Source: Deltaproteobacteria bacterium
GTDB taxonomy: Bacteria; Myxococcota_A; Polyangia; Haliangiales; Haliangiaceae
Length of the DNA: 51,085 bases
Direction of reading: 5' to 3'
NCBI GenBank assembly: GCA_019237945.1
Contig: JAFAOG010000448.1
Span: 1 to 51,085, forward strand
Under the pieces are notes generated by a model. The model was not told where the DNA came from, searched no databases, and saw only the letters and a program-made list of their open reading frames with translations. Shown piece by piece: positions 9,163 to 18,724 of the stretch (positions are counted from its first letter, which is position 1; every line of letters begins with the position of its first letter). The position numbers and the translations under genes were made by a program.

Positions 9163-10623
9163 TCACGAACGGCGATCGAACAGCTTCGCCTGCGAGACTC
9201 GCGTAGGGCGACCGCGCCGCTGCTTGCCGCGCCGTGTGCGACGGTGCGCATCGCGCCGCTCGGCGCGCAGATCGGGCGGTGACAGCGCGAACAGCGAGCC
9301 CGACGTCGCGAGCACGACGGAGAGCGGATGGAGCGCCGCGACCGGCGCACTGCCCTCCGCGAAGACCTCGCGGGTCTCCGCGCCCGGCACGGCCTCCGCC
9401 GTGACAACGACGCGCAGCTTCCAGGCGCCCGCCTCCGCCGTGTGCGCAGCCTCGACGGCCGACGCGAGCACGCGCGCGATCTCCGCCGCATCGCCCGTCG
9501 GCGCGTCGAGCGCGACCGGCAGCTCGCGCGGCCCGGTGATCGGGTCGCCCGCGGCTCGGCGCTCGCCGAATGGCAGCTCACGCGGCCCGGTGATCGGCTC
9601 GCCCGCGGCTCGGCGCTCGCCGAACGGCAGCTCGCGAGGCCCCGTGATGCGCGTGCCCAGCGGCTCGTTCGCGTTCGCCGCGATCGCAGCCGCCGCGCCT
9701 GCCGAGCCGGTCGCCGGCAGCGCCGTCACTTCGAGCTGCGCCGCGTGGCGCGCGCGACCGCCGAGCCGGAGCTCGAGCCGCCGTGCGACCAGCGCGACCG
9801 CCGCCGGCCCGCTGAGCGCATCCGCGCGATCCAGCACGTTGCCGCCGACGAGGATCTCCTCGCGCACCGGCGCCTCCGGAACGTACGGACGCAGGTGCGT
9901 GCCGCTCTCGCCGCGCGCGAGTGCCTGGTAGTCGGCCTCGCTAGGGCGCTGGACCGACGGCGCGGGCAGCGCCGCGAACTCGCCGAGCGTGCGCACGCCG
10001 AGCGCCTCCAGCATGTGCTGGACCTCGGTCGGAATCGCGAGCAGCGAGAGCGGACGCGCTGCGAGAAATGCCGCGGAGCCGCCGCGCGGGACGCTGGTGA
10101 CGCCGGAGTCATCGCCCGACGGACCGGCGTTGGACGCGGCGACCCACGCGGTGAACCGATCGTCCGCGATGCCGATGCGGCCGGTCAGGCCGAGCTCCTC
10201 GAGCACCGCGAGCAGGCGATCGCCGAACGTGGTGCCGCGCGTCTTGCCCGGAACCGCGCAGTACATCGCGAGGTGCGCGCCGCCCGCGCCGACGCGGCCG
10301 CCGATATCGACAACCTCGCACAGGCCGAGCGCCGCATCCGCGATCGCGCGGACGGTCTCGCGCTCGAGCGCCGGATCCGCGGTGACGATCGTGAGCTCGG
10401 GAGAGCGCGCGCGCGCCGACGCCGCCGTCATCCCCAGGCGAACGCCGAGCGCCCACGCCGCCCGCGAGCACGCCATGACAACCGGCGTGTGGAGCGGACC
10501 GGACCGCTCGCGACCCGGCACGTGCCCGCCGACCACGACGACGGGAGCGCCGCGGAGGGCCGGGTCGAGACGGCTCGCGCACTGGAGCGCGAACTGGGGG
10601 ATGTGGATGCAGGCGATTCGCAT
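9163..10623 (-). CDS. imuB: ImuB-type Y-family polymerase-like protein
   Basis: 486 residues from ATG 10623. The N-terminus (MRIACIHIPQFALQ) and the order of palm, thumb and little-finger regions match ImuB, the catalytically inactive Y-family member that recruits ImuA and DnaE2 to the beta clamp in SOS mutagenesis. The normal catalytic acidic pair is absent: VDIGGRVGAGG stands where active enzymes have the acidic motif. The C-terminal QAKLF fits the QxxLF clamp-binding pentapeptide. Between little-finger region and tail is an 18-residue tandem repeat (ITGPRELPFGERRAAG). No imuA or dnaE2 is adjacent in this window, unlike the usual imuA-imuB-dnaE2 cassette. An SOS-box-like dyad lies 17 bp upstream of the start. 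Confidence 0.85.
   Translation of the reverse strand: MRIACIHIPQFALQCASRLDPALRGAPVVVVGGHVPGRERSGPLHTPVVMACSRAAWALGVRLGMTAASARARSPELTIVTADPALERETVRAIADAALGLCEVVDIGGRVGAGGAHLAMYCAVPGKTRGTTFGDRLLAVLEELGLTGRIGIADDRFTAWVAASNAGPSGDDSGVTSVPRGGSAAFLAARPLSLLAIPTEVQHMLEALGVRTLGEFAALPAPSVQRPSEADYQALARGESGTHLRPYVPEAPVREEILVGGNVLDRADALSGPAAVALVARRLELRLGGRARHAAQLEVTALPATGSAGAAAAIAANANEPLGTRITGPRELPFGERRAAGEPITGPRELPFGERRAAGDPITGPRELPVALDAPTGDAAEIARVLASAVEAAHTAEAGAWKLRVVVTAEAVPGAETREVFAEGSAPVAALHPLSVVLATSGSLFALSPPDLRAERRDAHRRTRRGKQRRGRPTRVSQAKLFDRRS
9518..9652 (-). repeat. 54-bp tandem repeat inside imuB, 2.5 copies
   Basis: Units begin at 9518, 9572 and 9626 (the last about half length). Each encodes the same 18 residues (ITGPRELPFGERRAAG plus two), near-identical at DNA level. 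The period is a multiple of three, so copy-number change keeps the frame. It sits in a linker region, not in the polymerase fold. Confidence 0.9.
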
Positions 10624-10639
10624 GCTTTATGGTTTACAG

Positions 10640-10659
10640 CACTGGTCTGATGTTCAGTG
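10640..10659. promoter_or_regulatory. SOS-box-like dyad between imuB and a methyltransferase
   Basis: CACTG-N10-CAGTG is a perfect dyad, with CTG-N10-CAG spacing as in the E. coli LexA box (CTGT-N8-ACAG), and its right half contains GTTCAG as described for myxobacterial LexA sites. It ends 17 bp before imuB (10623) and lies about 60 bp before the divergent methyltransferase (10720). imuB genes are commonly LexA controlled, which makes the assignment plausible but unproven. Confidence 0.55.
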
Positions 10660-10719
10660 TAGCACCGGACTGGTTTTCCCTGTCAATCCGGAAGCTAAGC
10701 ACGGTAAACGAAAGGCGCC

Positions 10720-11538
10720 ATGGGCCGCGATCACCCCGAAACGATCTCTCCGACGGCCCACTACACGGGCTACGTCTGGTTCGCCAACGGCCTGTCCCAC
10801 GAGGCGCTGAGCACCCGCCGCGGCCGCCTGATGTACCAGGCGCTGCGGGGACCGAACGTCGCCGCGCGCGCGGTCGGCCTCGCGACGCTCGAGGGCATGC
10901 TGCTCGCGCGGCATCGCCTGATCGACCTCCGGCTGACCCAGGCGATCGAGGCCGGCGAGGTCGGCCAGGTGATCGAGATCGCCGCCGGGCTGTCACCGCG
11001 CGGCCTGCGGTTCACCCAGAAGTTCCCCGAGCTGACGTACCTCGAGGCCGATCTGCCCGACATGGCCGCGCACAAGCGTGCGTTGCTCGCCCGCGCTGGC
11101 GCGCGCCATCAGATCGTCGAGCTCGACGCGCTTGCCGAGACCGCGCTCGACGATCTCGCCGCATCGCTCGATCCGAGCAAGGGCACCGCGATCATCACCG
11201 AGGGGCTCGTGAACTACTTCGATCGCGCGACGGTGACGGCGATGTGGTCGCGGTTCGCGCGCGCGCTCGCTCGCTTCCCCCGCGGCATCTACTACTCCGA
11301 TCTGATCGTGAAGGCGGGCAATCGAGATCTCGTGACGACGACGTTCTCGGCTCTGCTCTCCGCGTTCGTGCGAGGGCGCGTACACATTCACTTCGCGACG
11401 CCGGAAGAAGCCGAGCGTGCGCTCGAAGATGCGGGTTTCGACGCGATGCTCCATGATCCGCGCGACTTCGCGTTCGAGCTGCCCGATCTCGAGCGCGCCG
11501 GGGCGGGCCGCGTTCGCGTGATCGAAGCTATCGCTTGA
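10720..11538 (+). CDS. Class I SAM methyltransferase, leucine carboxyl methyltransferase-like
   Basis: 272 residues from ATG 10720. IEIAAGLSPRGLRFT corresponds to the SAM-binding ExGxGxxxRxxR motif of the LCMT/PpmA group, where the Arg clamps SAM; LEADLPDM supplies the second acidic residue and AIITEGLVNYF the third conserved block. Members O-methylate carboxylates or hydroxyls of small molecules, peptides or polyketides; substrate unknown. Divergent from imuB; 35 bp downstream lies a DUF4259 gene on the same strand. Confidence 0.85.
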   Translation: MGRDHPETISPTAHYTGYVWFANGLSHEALSTRRGRLMYQALRGPNVAARAVGLATLEGMLLARHRLIDLRLTQAIEAGEVGQVIEIAAGLSPRGLRFTQKFPELTYLEADLPDMAAHKRALLARAGARHQIVELDALAETALDDLAASLDPSKGTAIITEGLVNYFDRATVTAMWSRFARALARFPRGIYYSDLIVKAGNRDLVTTTFSALLSAFVRGRVHIHFATPEEAERALEDAGFDAMLHDPRDFAFELPDLERAGAGRVRVIEAIA

Positions 11539-11573
11539 CGTCGGGCGCGAGATCGACGAGAAAGCGCGACGCG

Positions 11574-11972
11574 ATGGGCGCATGGGGAACCGGAATCTTC
11601 GAGGATGACTGCGGCTGCGATGTCCTTTCGGACATCCTCGATGCGGAGGATCTGACCGCGGAGCTCGGGGAGCGCCTCAGCCGCGCGCTCGAGACCGATT
11701 ACATCGAGTACGACGAGGCGTTCGACGCGCTCGTCCCGGCCGCCGTGATCGACGCGTACACCAACGGCACGGCGTACACCGGCCTTGGCGAGCTGCCGCC
11801 GCGCCCCGCGAAGATCGAGAAGCTGCGCGGCCAGGCGGCCGCCGCGGTGTCGCGCGTGCTCGGCCCCGACGTCGAGATCCACGCGCTCTGGCGCGAGAAC
11901 GCCAGCGACTATCCGCGCTGGAAGCAGAACCTCGAGCAGCTCGTCGCGCGGCTCAGCTCCGCCCGCAACTAG
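11574..11972 (+). CDS. DUF4259 domain protein
   Basis: 132 residues; ATG 11574 gives the family-typical N-terminus MGAWGTGIFEDDCGCDVL. The rest is acidic and helical, with WRENASDYPRWKQNLEQL near the end. DUF4259 proteins are small soluble proteins of unknown function. An earlier in-frame start (11535) would add 13 Arg/Ser-rich residues that the family lacks. Confidence 0.88.
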   Translation: MGAWGTGIFEDDCGCDVLSDILDAEDLTAELGERLSRALETDYIEYDEAFDALVPAAVIDAYTNGTAYTGLGELPPRPAKIEKLRGQAAAAVSRVLGPDVEIHALWRENASDYPRWKQNLEQLVARLSSARN

Positions 11973-11998
11973 ATCGCGCGCACGACACGACGGCGCGA

Positions 11999-12925
<927 letters not shown>

Positions 12926-13095
12926 GCAGGCCGACCTCTGCATCGGAAGTGCCACGCGGTCCGACCTCGCAGAACACGCGTTTGGGCGGCTGGGGTGCCG
13001 GAAATCTGAAAGCGCGGTGTGAAAGTTCATCGACACCGCGCCCGGTCGCACCACAGCAAGCAGCTGTCAGGAACAGCGAGAGAACCTTCGCGTGT

Positions 13096-14589
13096 CTATA
13101 GATCGACGCCTTCGCCGCTGCACACGGCGGCGGCGCGCTGCTCGAGATCCTTCGCGAGACCACTCGCGAGTGACTTCGCGCGCGCAGCATCGTGACGACG
13201 ACACGCCGCTGTAACAGCGCGCTCGCGATCATCGGCGCGCATCTCGATCTTCACGACGGTGCTCGTCGGCACGCTGGACGGATCGCCGAGCTCCGCGCCC
13301 TTCGCCATGCTCATCATCAGCGGATACAGCTCGCCGCGTGCGATGCCGTGCGCGATCGCGTCGTTCGCGTGCGCGAGGTGAGCGTCGATCACCTTGTCGA
13401 ACAGCGCCTCGTCGCGCGCACCGATCATCGGCTGGCCGTTGATGAACAACGTCGGGGTGCCGTCGACACCGAATGCTTCGGCTGCCGCGTACTCGCTGAT
13501 CACCGCATCGTGATAGCGGCGCGTGTCGAGCGCCTTGTCGAACGTCGCCATGTCGAGGCCGGCGGCCTTCGCGAAGCTGTCGAGGTCGGCGCGCGTCAGG
13601 TGGCCGAAGTGCGCGAACACCTGGTCGTGGAACGCCCAGAACTTGCCCTGCTCCGCGGCCGCGACCGCCGCCTCCGCCGCGAGCACCGCATCGCGATGCA
13701 CCGGCATGTGGCGATAGACGATGCGCACCGCATCGCCGTACTTCTGGCGGACGTGCGCGAGCACCGGCGCCTCGCGCGCGCAGAACGGGCACTGGAAGTC
13801 GGAGAACTCGACGATCGTGACGAGCGCATCGGCGCGGCCGATCGCGTGACCGGGCAGCCCGAGGCCGACGCGATACGCCATGTTCGGATCGAGCTCGGGC
13901 TGATCGTTGTTCGCGTCGGTGGGGGCATCGGCGGCGAGCTTGCCGTCCGCAACGAGCGCCTCGTAGAGGTCGGCGGGATGCGTCGCCGCCATCTTGTCGG
14001 CGCGGGCGAGCTCGTCGCCGACCGTATCGATGAACACCTTGAGCGGCTGGTTGCCGTGCACCGGGCGGCCGTTGACGAAGAACGTCGGCGTGCCGGTGAC
14101 ACCGAGCGTGACGGCATCGCGCACGTCGGCGACGACGGTCGAATGATACGTGCCCGCATCGAGATCGGCGCGGAACCGGATCATGTCGAGGCCGAGCGAG
14201 CGCGCGATTGCCTCGACGGCCGGCCGATCGACGCGGCCGTGCACCGCGAACAGCCGCGCGTGCATCGGCTCGAACCGGCCCTGCGCGGCGGCGGCGAGCG
14301 CGGCCTCGGCGGCGAGCGTGTTGTCGTCGTCGAGCGGCAGCGTGCGATGGATCCAGCGCAGGCGGCCGGGGTAGATGCGCGCGAGCTTGTCGAGCGTGTC
14401 CTGCACGCGGTTGCAGTAGCCGCACGCGTAGTCGCTCCACTCGACGATCGTCACCGGCGCGGTCGCCGGGCCGTCCGTCGGGTCGTCGGTGCCGCGCGGC
14501 ACCTTGTACACGCTCGCCGGATCGAAGCTCGCCGGATCCGCGGATGCCGCGGACGCGACGAGAAGGACAGCCAGAGCCACCGCGCGCAT
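13096..14589 (-). CDS. Exported protein with two DsbA-like thioredoxin domains
   Basis: 497 residues; ATG 14589 overlaps the tsaE stop by one base (TGATG). A signal peptide (MRAVALAVLLVASAASADP) precedes two homologous domains: the first has CGYC (56-59) and cis-Pro in TGTPTFF, the second CPFC (267-270) and cis-Pro in DGTPTLF. Each resembles the DsbA/Na+-H+-antiporter-associated thioredoxin_4 group. A C-terminal helical tail contains one or two further Cys. The likely activity is thiol-disulfide exchange in the periplasm. Two complete domains in one chain are less common than single ones and could pass electrons internally. Confidence 0.9.
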   Translation of the reverse strand: MRAVALAVLLVASAASADPASFDPASVYKVPRGTDDPTDGPATAPVTIVEWSDYACGYCNRVQDTLDKLARIYPGRLRWIHRTLPLDDDNTLAAEAALAAAAQGRFEPMHARLFAVHGRVDRPAVEAIARSLGLDMIRFRADLDAGTYHSTVVADVRDAVTLGVTGTPTFFVNGRPVHGNQPLKVFIDTVGDELARADKMAATHPADLYEALVADGKLAADAPTDANNDQPELDPNMAYRVGLGLPGHAIGRADALVTIVEFSDFQCPFCAREAPVLAHVRQKYGDAVRIVYRHMPVHRDAVLAAEAAVAAAEQGKFWAFHDQVFAHFGHLTRADLDSFAKAAGLDMATFDKALDTRRYHDAVISEYAAAEAFGVDGTPTLFINGQPMIGARDEALFDKVIDAHLAHANDAIAHGIARGELYPLMMSMAKGAELGDPSSVPTSTVVKIEMRADDRERAVTAACRRHDAARAKSLASGLAKDLEQRAAAVCSGEGVDL

Positions 14590-15011
14590 CACGGAAAAGT
14601 AGCAGACAGCGGGCCGGATGCGACGAGCTCGCGGGCCCCGTCCGCGTGGCGCAGCTCGATCCGCGTGTGGTCGGCGGGGAGCACCGCGAACTTGTCGGCC
14701 CACTCGACGATCACGACGCCGCGCGGATCGCCGATCACGTCGTCGAGGCCCAGCTCGGCGAGCTCGCGGTCGCGCTCGATCCGGTACAGATCGCAGTGCC
14801 ACACGATCAGCCGGCCGCCCGGATACTCGTTGAGCAGCGAGAACGTCGGGCTCGAGGCCGGGCCGCCGCCGAGCGCCTCGACGAGCCCCGCGACGAACGT
14901 CGTCTTGCCCGCGCCGAGCTCGCCGACCAGCGCGATCGCCTCGCCGCCGCGCAGCACCGCCGCGAGCCTCGCGCCCGCGGCCCGGGTCGCCGCTTCGTCG
15001 GGGAGGATCAC
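14589..15011 (-). CDS. tsaE: tRNA threonylcarbamoyladenosine biosynthesis ATPase TsaE
   Basis: 140 residues. GTG 15011 is chosen because it overlaps the upstream stop (GTGA) and gives VILPDEAATRAAG, matching the family N-terminus; an ATG at 15029 would add six residues. Walker A is GELGAGKTTF, followed by the SPTFSLLNEY block, HCDLYRI and VIVEWADK. TsaE works with TsaB and TsaD to make t6A37 in ANN-decoding tRNAs. Genomic neighbours are unrelated in function, but translation appears coupled to the genes on both sides. Confidence 0.95.
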   Translation of the reverse strand: MILPDEAATRAAGARLAAVLRGGEAIALVGELGAGKTTFVAGLVEALGGGPASSPTFSLLNEYPGGRLIVWHCDLYRIERDRELAELGLDDVIGDPRGVVIVEWADKFAVLPADHTRIELRHADGARELVASGPLSATFP

Positions 15012-15406
15012 GCCAGCTTGTCGTCCCACTTGTCCGCGACCTGCGCGATCGAGTGGACGATGTCCTCGAACTCTTCGTAGTCGAGGCCGTCGAGGCCGCG
15101 CAGGATGCGGAGGTAGAGGTCGCCGGTCTGCGGATGCAGCGCGAACGCCGCGTCGCCGGTATCGACGAACGATGCCTCGAGCAGCTGCTTGTACCTCGCC
15201 GCGTCGAGCGCCGGCGTCTTCGCGACGCGCGACAGCAGCAGCAGCACGCCCTTGTCGGCGAGCACGTGGATCGTCACGACGGCCGAGCCGCGCTGGATCA
15301 TGCCCACGCCGTCCGCGCCGAGCGGCGGCAGCGTCAAATTCCGCTCGCGCGCGAACCGGTCGAGATACTCCGCCACCCGCGCCCTGTGATCCGGCGACTC
15401 TTCCAT
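15008..15406 (-). CDS. CesT/YbjN-type small protein (type III chaperone-like fold)
   Basis: 132 residues from ATG 15406 (TTG 15415 possible). The alternation of a helix, three strands around VVTIHVLADKGVLLLLSRV, a helix, strands around FALHPQTGDLYLRILRGL and a final acidic helix (EFEDIVHSIAQVADKWDDKLA) is the CesT/YbjN chaperone-like fold. Such proteins are plentiful in myxobacteria without any type III system. None is visible here either. A second, similar protein is at 18725-19144. Confidence 0.7.
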   Translation of the reverse strand: MEESPDHRARVAEYLDRFARERNLTLPPLGADGVGMIQRGSAVVTIHVLADKGVLLLLSRVAKTPALDAARYKQLLEASFVDTGDAAFALHPQTGDLYLRILRGLDGLDYEEFEDIVHSIAQVADKWDDKLA

Positions 15407-15425
15407 TGGTGCCAAGTCATATCAG

Positions 15426-17441
15426 ATGTATGAACGGTGCGTGCGGACGTTCCTCGTCGCGCTCGTGCTCGTGGCGGCGTGCAAGCCAGGCCATGGGCCG
15501 CCGCGCGTCCAGCACCTGCCCAAGCCCGACGGCAGCCCGGCGCTGCGCGGCGGCGGTGCGACCCGGTCGCCGCGGATCGCCAACTACAAGATCGAGGCGC
15601 GCTTCGACTCGCAGCGGCACCAGATCACGGGCAGCGAGACCCTGACCTGGACGAATACCGGCGCCAGCCCGGTCGACCACCTGCCGTTTCACCTCTACCT
15701 CAACGCGTTCAAGAACGAGCAGTCGATCTTCATGCGCAGCTCGCGCGGCACGATGCGCGGCGCGCGGGCGACCGACGCCAGCTGGGGCTGGATCCAGGTC
15801 GACTCGCTCACGATCGCGGGCGAGGAGCTCGCGAGCAAGCTGACGTACCCGAACGCGCCCGACGAGACCGTCGCCGACCTCGCGTTGACCACGCCGGTGC
15901 AGCCCGGCCAGACGATCGACATCGCGGTGCGATTCTCCGAGCAGCTGCCCGAGGTGTTCGCGCGCACCGGCTACAAGGGCGAGTTCCACCTCGTCGGGCA
16001 GTGGTTCCCCAAGATCGGCGTGCGCGTCGGTCCGCCGGGCGCCGAGCAGTGGGAGTGCCAGCCGCTCCACATGAACACCGAGTTCTTCGCCGACTTCGGC
16101 ACGTACGATGTCACGTTGACGGTGCCGTCGACGGAGGTCGTCGCGGCGACCGGCGTGCTCGTCGCGGCGCAGGAAGCGGGCGGCGGCATGCGCACGCTCA
16201 CCTATCACGCCGAGGACGTCCACGACTTCGTGTGGATGGCCGACCCGTACATGAAGATGATCTCGGGTCAGGCGAAGGTCGAGGACGGCGTCGTCGAGGT
16301 GCGTGTCTACGCGCGGCCCGAGCAGATGGACTTCGCGCTGCGCCATCGCGAGGCCGCGATCGGTGCGATCGAGAAGTTCTCGTCGTACTTCCTGCCGTAT
16401 CCGTGGCCGACGATGACCGTGATCGACCCGCCGGTCGACGCCGCGATGGGCGCCGGCGGCATGGAGTACCCGACGTTCGTCACGACCGCCGGCGATCACG
16501 CGCTCGCGCGCCCCGGCATTCGCATCCCCGAGTTCGTCACCGTCCACGAGGTCGGCCACAACTGGTTCCAGGGGATGCTCGCATCGAACGAGCCGCAGGA
16601 GACCTGGCTCGACGAGGGCGTCAACGAGTGGGCCGACGCCCACGTGATGGCCGACCTCTACGGCCCGCACACCTCCGGGGTCGACTGGTGGGGCTGGCAG
16701 GCCGACGAGGCATCGCTGCGCAACGCGATCGAGGGCGAGGACTCGTCGACGCTCGCGTCGCCGATCGCGACCGCGGCGTACGCGTTCATCGACAACGAGA
16801 CGTGGGCCCAGCAGTCATACACGACGACGATGAACGCACTCGCGACGCTCGAGCACGAGGTCGGCACGACGAAGTTCATGGCGGCGATGAAGGCGTACGC
16901 GAAGGCGTTCGCGTTCAAGCACCCGACCGGGCGCGACCTCTACTCGACGCTCGAACAGCAGCTCGGCACCGACCTCGGCTGGTACTTCGAGCCAGTGTTC
17001 CAGAAGGTCGGCGGCATGAAGCTCGCGATCAAGAACGCGAGCTGCACGCAGGCGCACCAGCCGCGCGGCGTGTTCGGCGAGGGCAGCGCGAAGAAGACGA
17101 AGGACGAGAAGGAAGCGCCCGACACCGGCTCGTTCGTGTGCGAGGTCATCGTCACGAACACCGGCGTCGTGCACGTGCCCGTCGAGATCGAATTGAAGTT
17201 CGCCGACGGCACCGCGCAGCGCCTGCTGTGGGACGACAAGGGCTCGGGCAACTGGGAGCGGTTTGTCGTCGAGCGTTCGAGCCGGCTCGTCGAGGTGCGC
17301 CTCGATCCCGATCGCAAGATCGCGCTGCAGTCGCCGGTCGCCAACGCGCAGCGCGTGTCGGGCGATGGCGCGGCATCGCTGCGAGCCGCCGCGCGCATCA
17401 CGTGGTGGACGCAGTCGCTGATGCAGCTGGTGGGGCCGTAG
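15426..17441 (+). CDS. M1-family zinc aminopeptidase, lipoprotein
   Basis: 671 residues from ATG 15426 (GTG 15441 also fits). The lipobox LVAAC gives a lipidated Cys19. The N-terminal beta domain (50-270) leads to the catalytic domain: GAGGMEYP near 347 replaces the classical GAMEN, and HEVGHNWF (374-381) with Glu397 (WLDEG) forms HExxH-x18-E. The C-terminal region after about 520 has beta structure and Cys residues. It should cleave N-terminal residues from peptides at the cell surface or in the periplasm. Divergent from the CesT/YbjN-like gene across only 19 bp, and abutting the next gene with no gap. Confidence 0.93.
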   Translation: MYERCVRTFLVALVLVAACKPGHGPPRVQHLPKPDGSPALRGGGATRSPRIANYKIEARFDSQRHQITGSETLTWTNTGASPVDHLPFHLYLNAFKNEQSIFMRSSRGTMRGARATDASWGWIQVDSLTIAGEELASKLTYPNAPDETVADLALTTPVQPGQTIDIAVRFSEQLPEVFARTGYKGEFHLVGQWFPKIGVRVGPPGAEQWECQPLHMNTEFFADFGTYDVTLTVPSTEVVAATGVLVAAQEAGGGMRTLTYHAEDVHDFVWMADPYMKMISGQAKVEDGVVEVRVYARPEQMDFALRHREAAIGAIEKFSSYFLPYPWPTMTVIDPPVDAAMGAGGMEYPTFVTTAGDHALARPGIRIPEFVTVHEVGHNWFQGMLASNEPQETWLDEGVNEWADAHVMADLYGPHTSGVDWWGWQADEASLRNAIEGEDSSTLASPIATAAYAFIDNETWAQQSYTTTMNALATLEHEVGTTKFMAAMKAYAKAFAFKHPTGRDLYSTLEQQLGTDLGWYFEPVFQKVGGMKLAIKNASCTQAHQPRGVFGEGSAKKTKDEKEAPDTGSFVCEVIVTNTGVVHVPVEIELKFADGTAQRLLWDDKGSGNWERFVVERSSRLVEVRLDPDRKIALQSPVANAQRVSGDGAASLRAAARITWWTQSLMQLVGP

Positions 17442-18368
17442 ATGGCGCGCCTTGGCCTCGGCGATCTCGTCTCTGCCGGTCCGCGCGCGGTCGGCCGCTA
17501 CACCGGCACGCTGCTCGCGGTGTTCCTCGTCCAGACGATCCTCGCGATCGGCTGCATGATCGGCATCGCGGCGCTGCTCGCGCAGGCGTTCTCGCACCTG
17601 CCGATGTGGGACGAAGCGGTCGACGGCGACCTCTACGCGTTCTTCGAGTGCATCCGCTACGCGCACGCGCACCTCCTCGGGGCCGCCGGCATCGCGCTCG
17701 GCGCGCTGCTGCTCTGGCAGCTCGCATCGTGGTTCCTCGTCGGCGGCACGCTCGGCGTGCTCGCGCACAAGCCAGAAGGCCGCGGCGAGACCGCGCGCAC
17801 GTTCGGCGCGAGCGGCGCCACCACGTACCTCGCATACGCGCGCCTCGAGCTGTGCGCCCTGCCCGGCTACGCCCTGGTGCTGTTCGCGCTCGCGCTCGGC
17901 CTCGGCGCGGTCTGGAATCGCGTCGTCGAGGCGCTCACACTGCCCCAGCTGTTCTGGCCGCTCGTGCTCGGCATGCTGCCCGCGCTGCTGCTGCTCCACG
18001 TGCTGTGGACGGCGATGGACTACGCGCGCGTCGAGCTGACGCTGCGCCACGAGTCGCACGATCCGGGCGCCGTGATCACGTACCTGCGCACGCTCGGCTA
18101 CGTGCTGCGCCGCCCGGTCACGCTCGTCCACGCCGCCCTCGGCTGGCTCGTGTTCTTCGTGATCACGATCGGCTACGCGTACCTCGCGCACGGCCATCCG
18201 ATGTACGGCGCCGAAGGCGCGATCGCGCTGTTCGTGATCCGGCAGGGTGTGGCACTCGCACGCAGTACCATCCGGTACGCGGTCCTTTCGGGACAGGTCG
18301 AGATCGGCCGCACACGCGCACTTCCGCCGCGTCGCATCGAGACGCAGAGCGATTCTGCCAAGAGTTAG
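17442..18368 (+). CDS. Multi-pass membrane protein, unknown family
   Basis: 308 residues; ATG immediately follows the peptidase stop. About six transmembrane helices are visible (around 18-42, 80-108, 130-155, 165-185, 225-248, 258-275), with a basic C-terminal tail. No catalytic motif was recognised. The layout resembles small membrane proteins of the DUF4013/glycerophosphoryl membrane-domain type, but this is weak. Zero spacing from the M1 peptidase suggests co-translation and possibly a shared envelope role. Confidence 0.8.
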   Translation: MARLGLGDLVSAGPRAVGRYTGTLLAVFLVQTILAIGCMIGIAALLAQAFSHLPMWDEAVDGDLYAFFECIRYAHAHLLGAAGIALGALLLWQLASWFLVGGTLGVLAHKPEGRGETARTFGASGATTYLAYARLELCALPGYALVLFALALGLGAVWNRVVEALTLPQLFWPLVLGMLPALLLLHVLWTAMDYARVELTLRHESHDPGAVITYLRTLGYVLRRPVTLVHAALGWLVFFVITIGYAYLAHGHPMYGAEGAIALFVIRQGVALARSTIRYAVLSGQVEIGRTRALPPRRIETQSDSAKS

Positions 18369-18370
18369 AA

Positions 18371-18710
18371 TTGATCACGCTCGGCTTCGACGGCTTCAAC
18401 GCCGCCCAGTCCGCGAACATCCCGCCGCAGATGACGAACGGCGACAAGGCCGGCACGCTGACGATCCGCCACGCAGCCCGCGCTGAACATGTCGCTCAAG
18501 AACATCCCGTCGGGCACGCTCACCGGCACGCTGATGGGCACCTACCACCTCACGGGCGACATCAAGGCCGACGTGCTCCTCGACCTGACGTTCTCGGGCA
18601 CGCTGATGTCGGGCGGCAACAACACCGTCGTCCGCGTCCCGGGCTCGACCCACGTCACCGGAACCGCGATGTCTGGTAACGGCTTGTACATGGTTGACGT
18701 CACGATCTGA
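18371..18710 (+). pseudogene. Frameshifted remnant of a beta-rich secreted-type protein
   Basis: Frame A (from TTG 18371) reads plausibly as LITLGFDGFNAAQS through NGDKAGTLTI, then degenerates into His/Arg-rich junk after about 18465. Frame B (from about 18471) picks up as TQPALNMSLKNIPSGTLTG and continues through TGDIKADVLLDLTFSG to the stop at 18710. Frame B is closed by a TGA at 18459-18461, just before the switch. A net +1 insertion or two-base loss at about 18460-18475 would explain it. There is no signal peptide, so the 5' end is also missing. A short real gene from ATG 18489 (73 residues) cannot be excluded. It is not assigned to a known family. Confidence 0.55.
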
Positions 18711-18724
18711 TCTACATTCGCGGC

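Noticed and set aside
15437-18679. 1080-residue plus-strand frame
   Set aside because: Arg-rich shadow of the M1 peptidase and membrane-protein genes; only the section near 18371-18465 looks coding.
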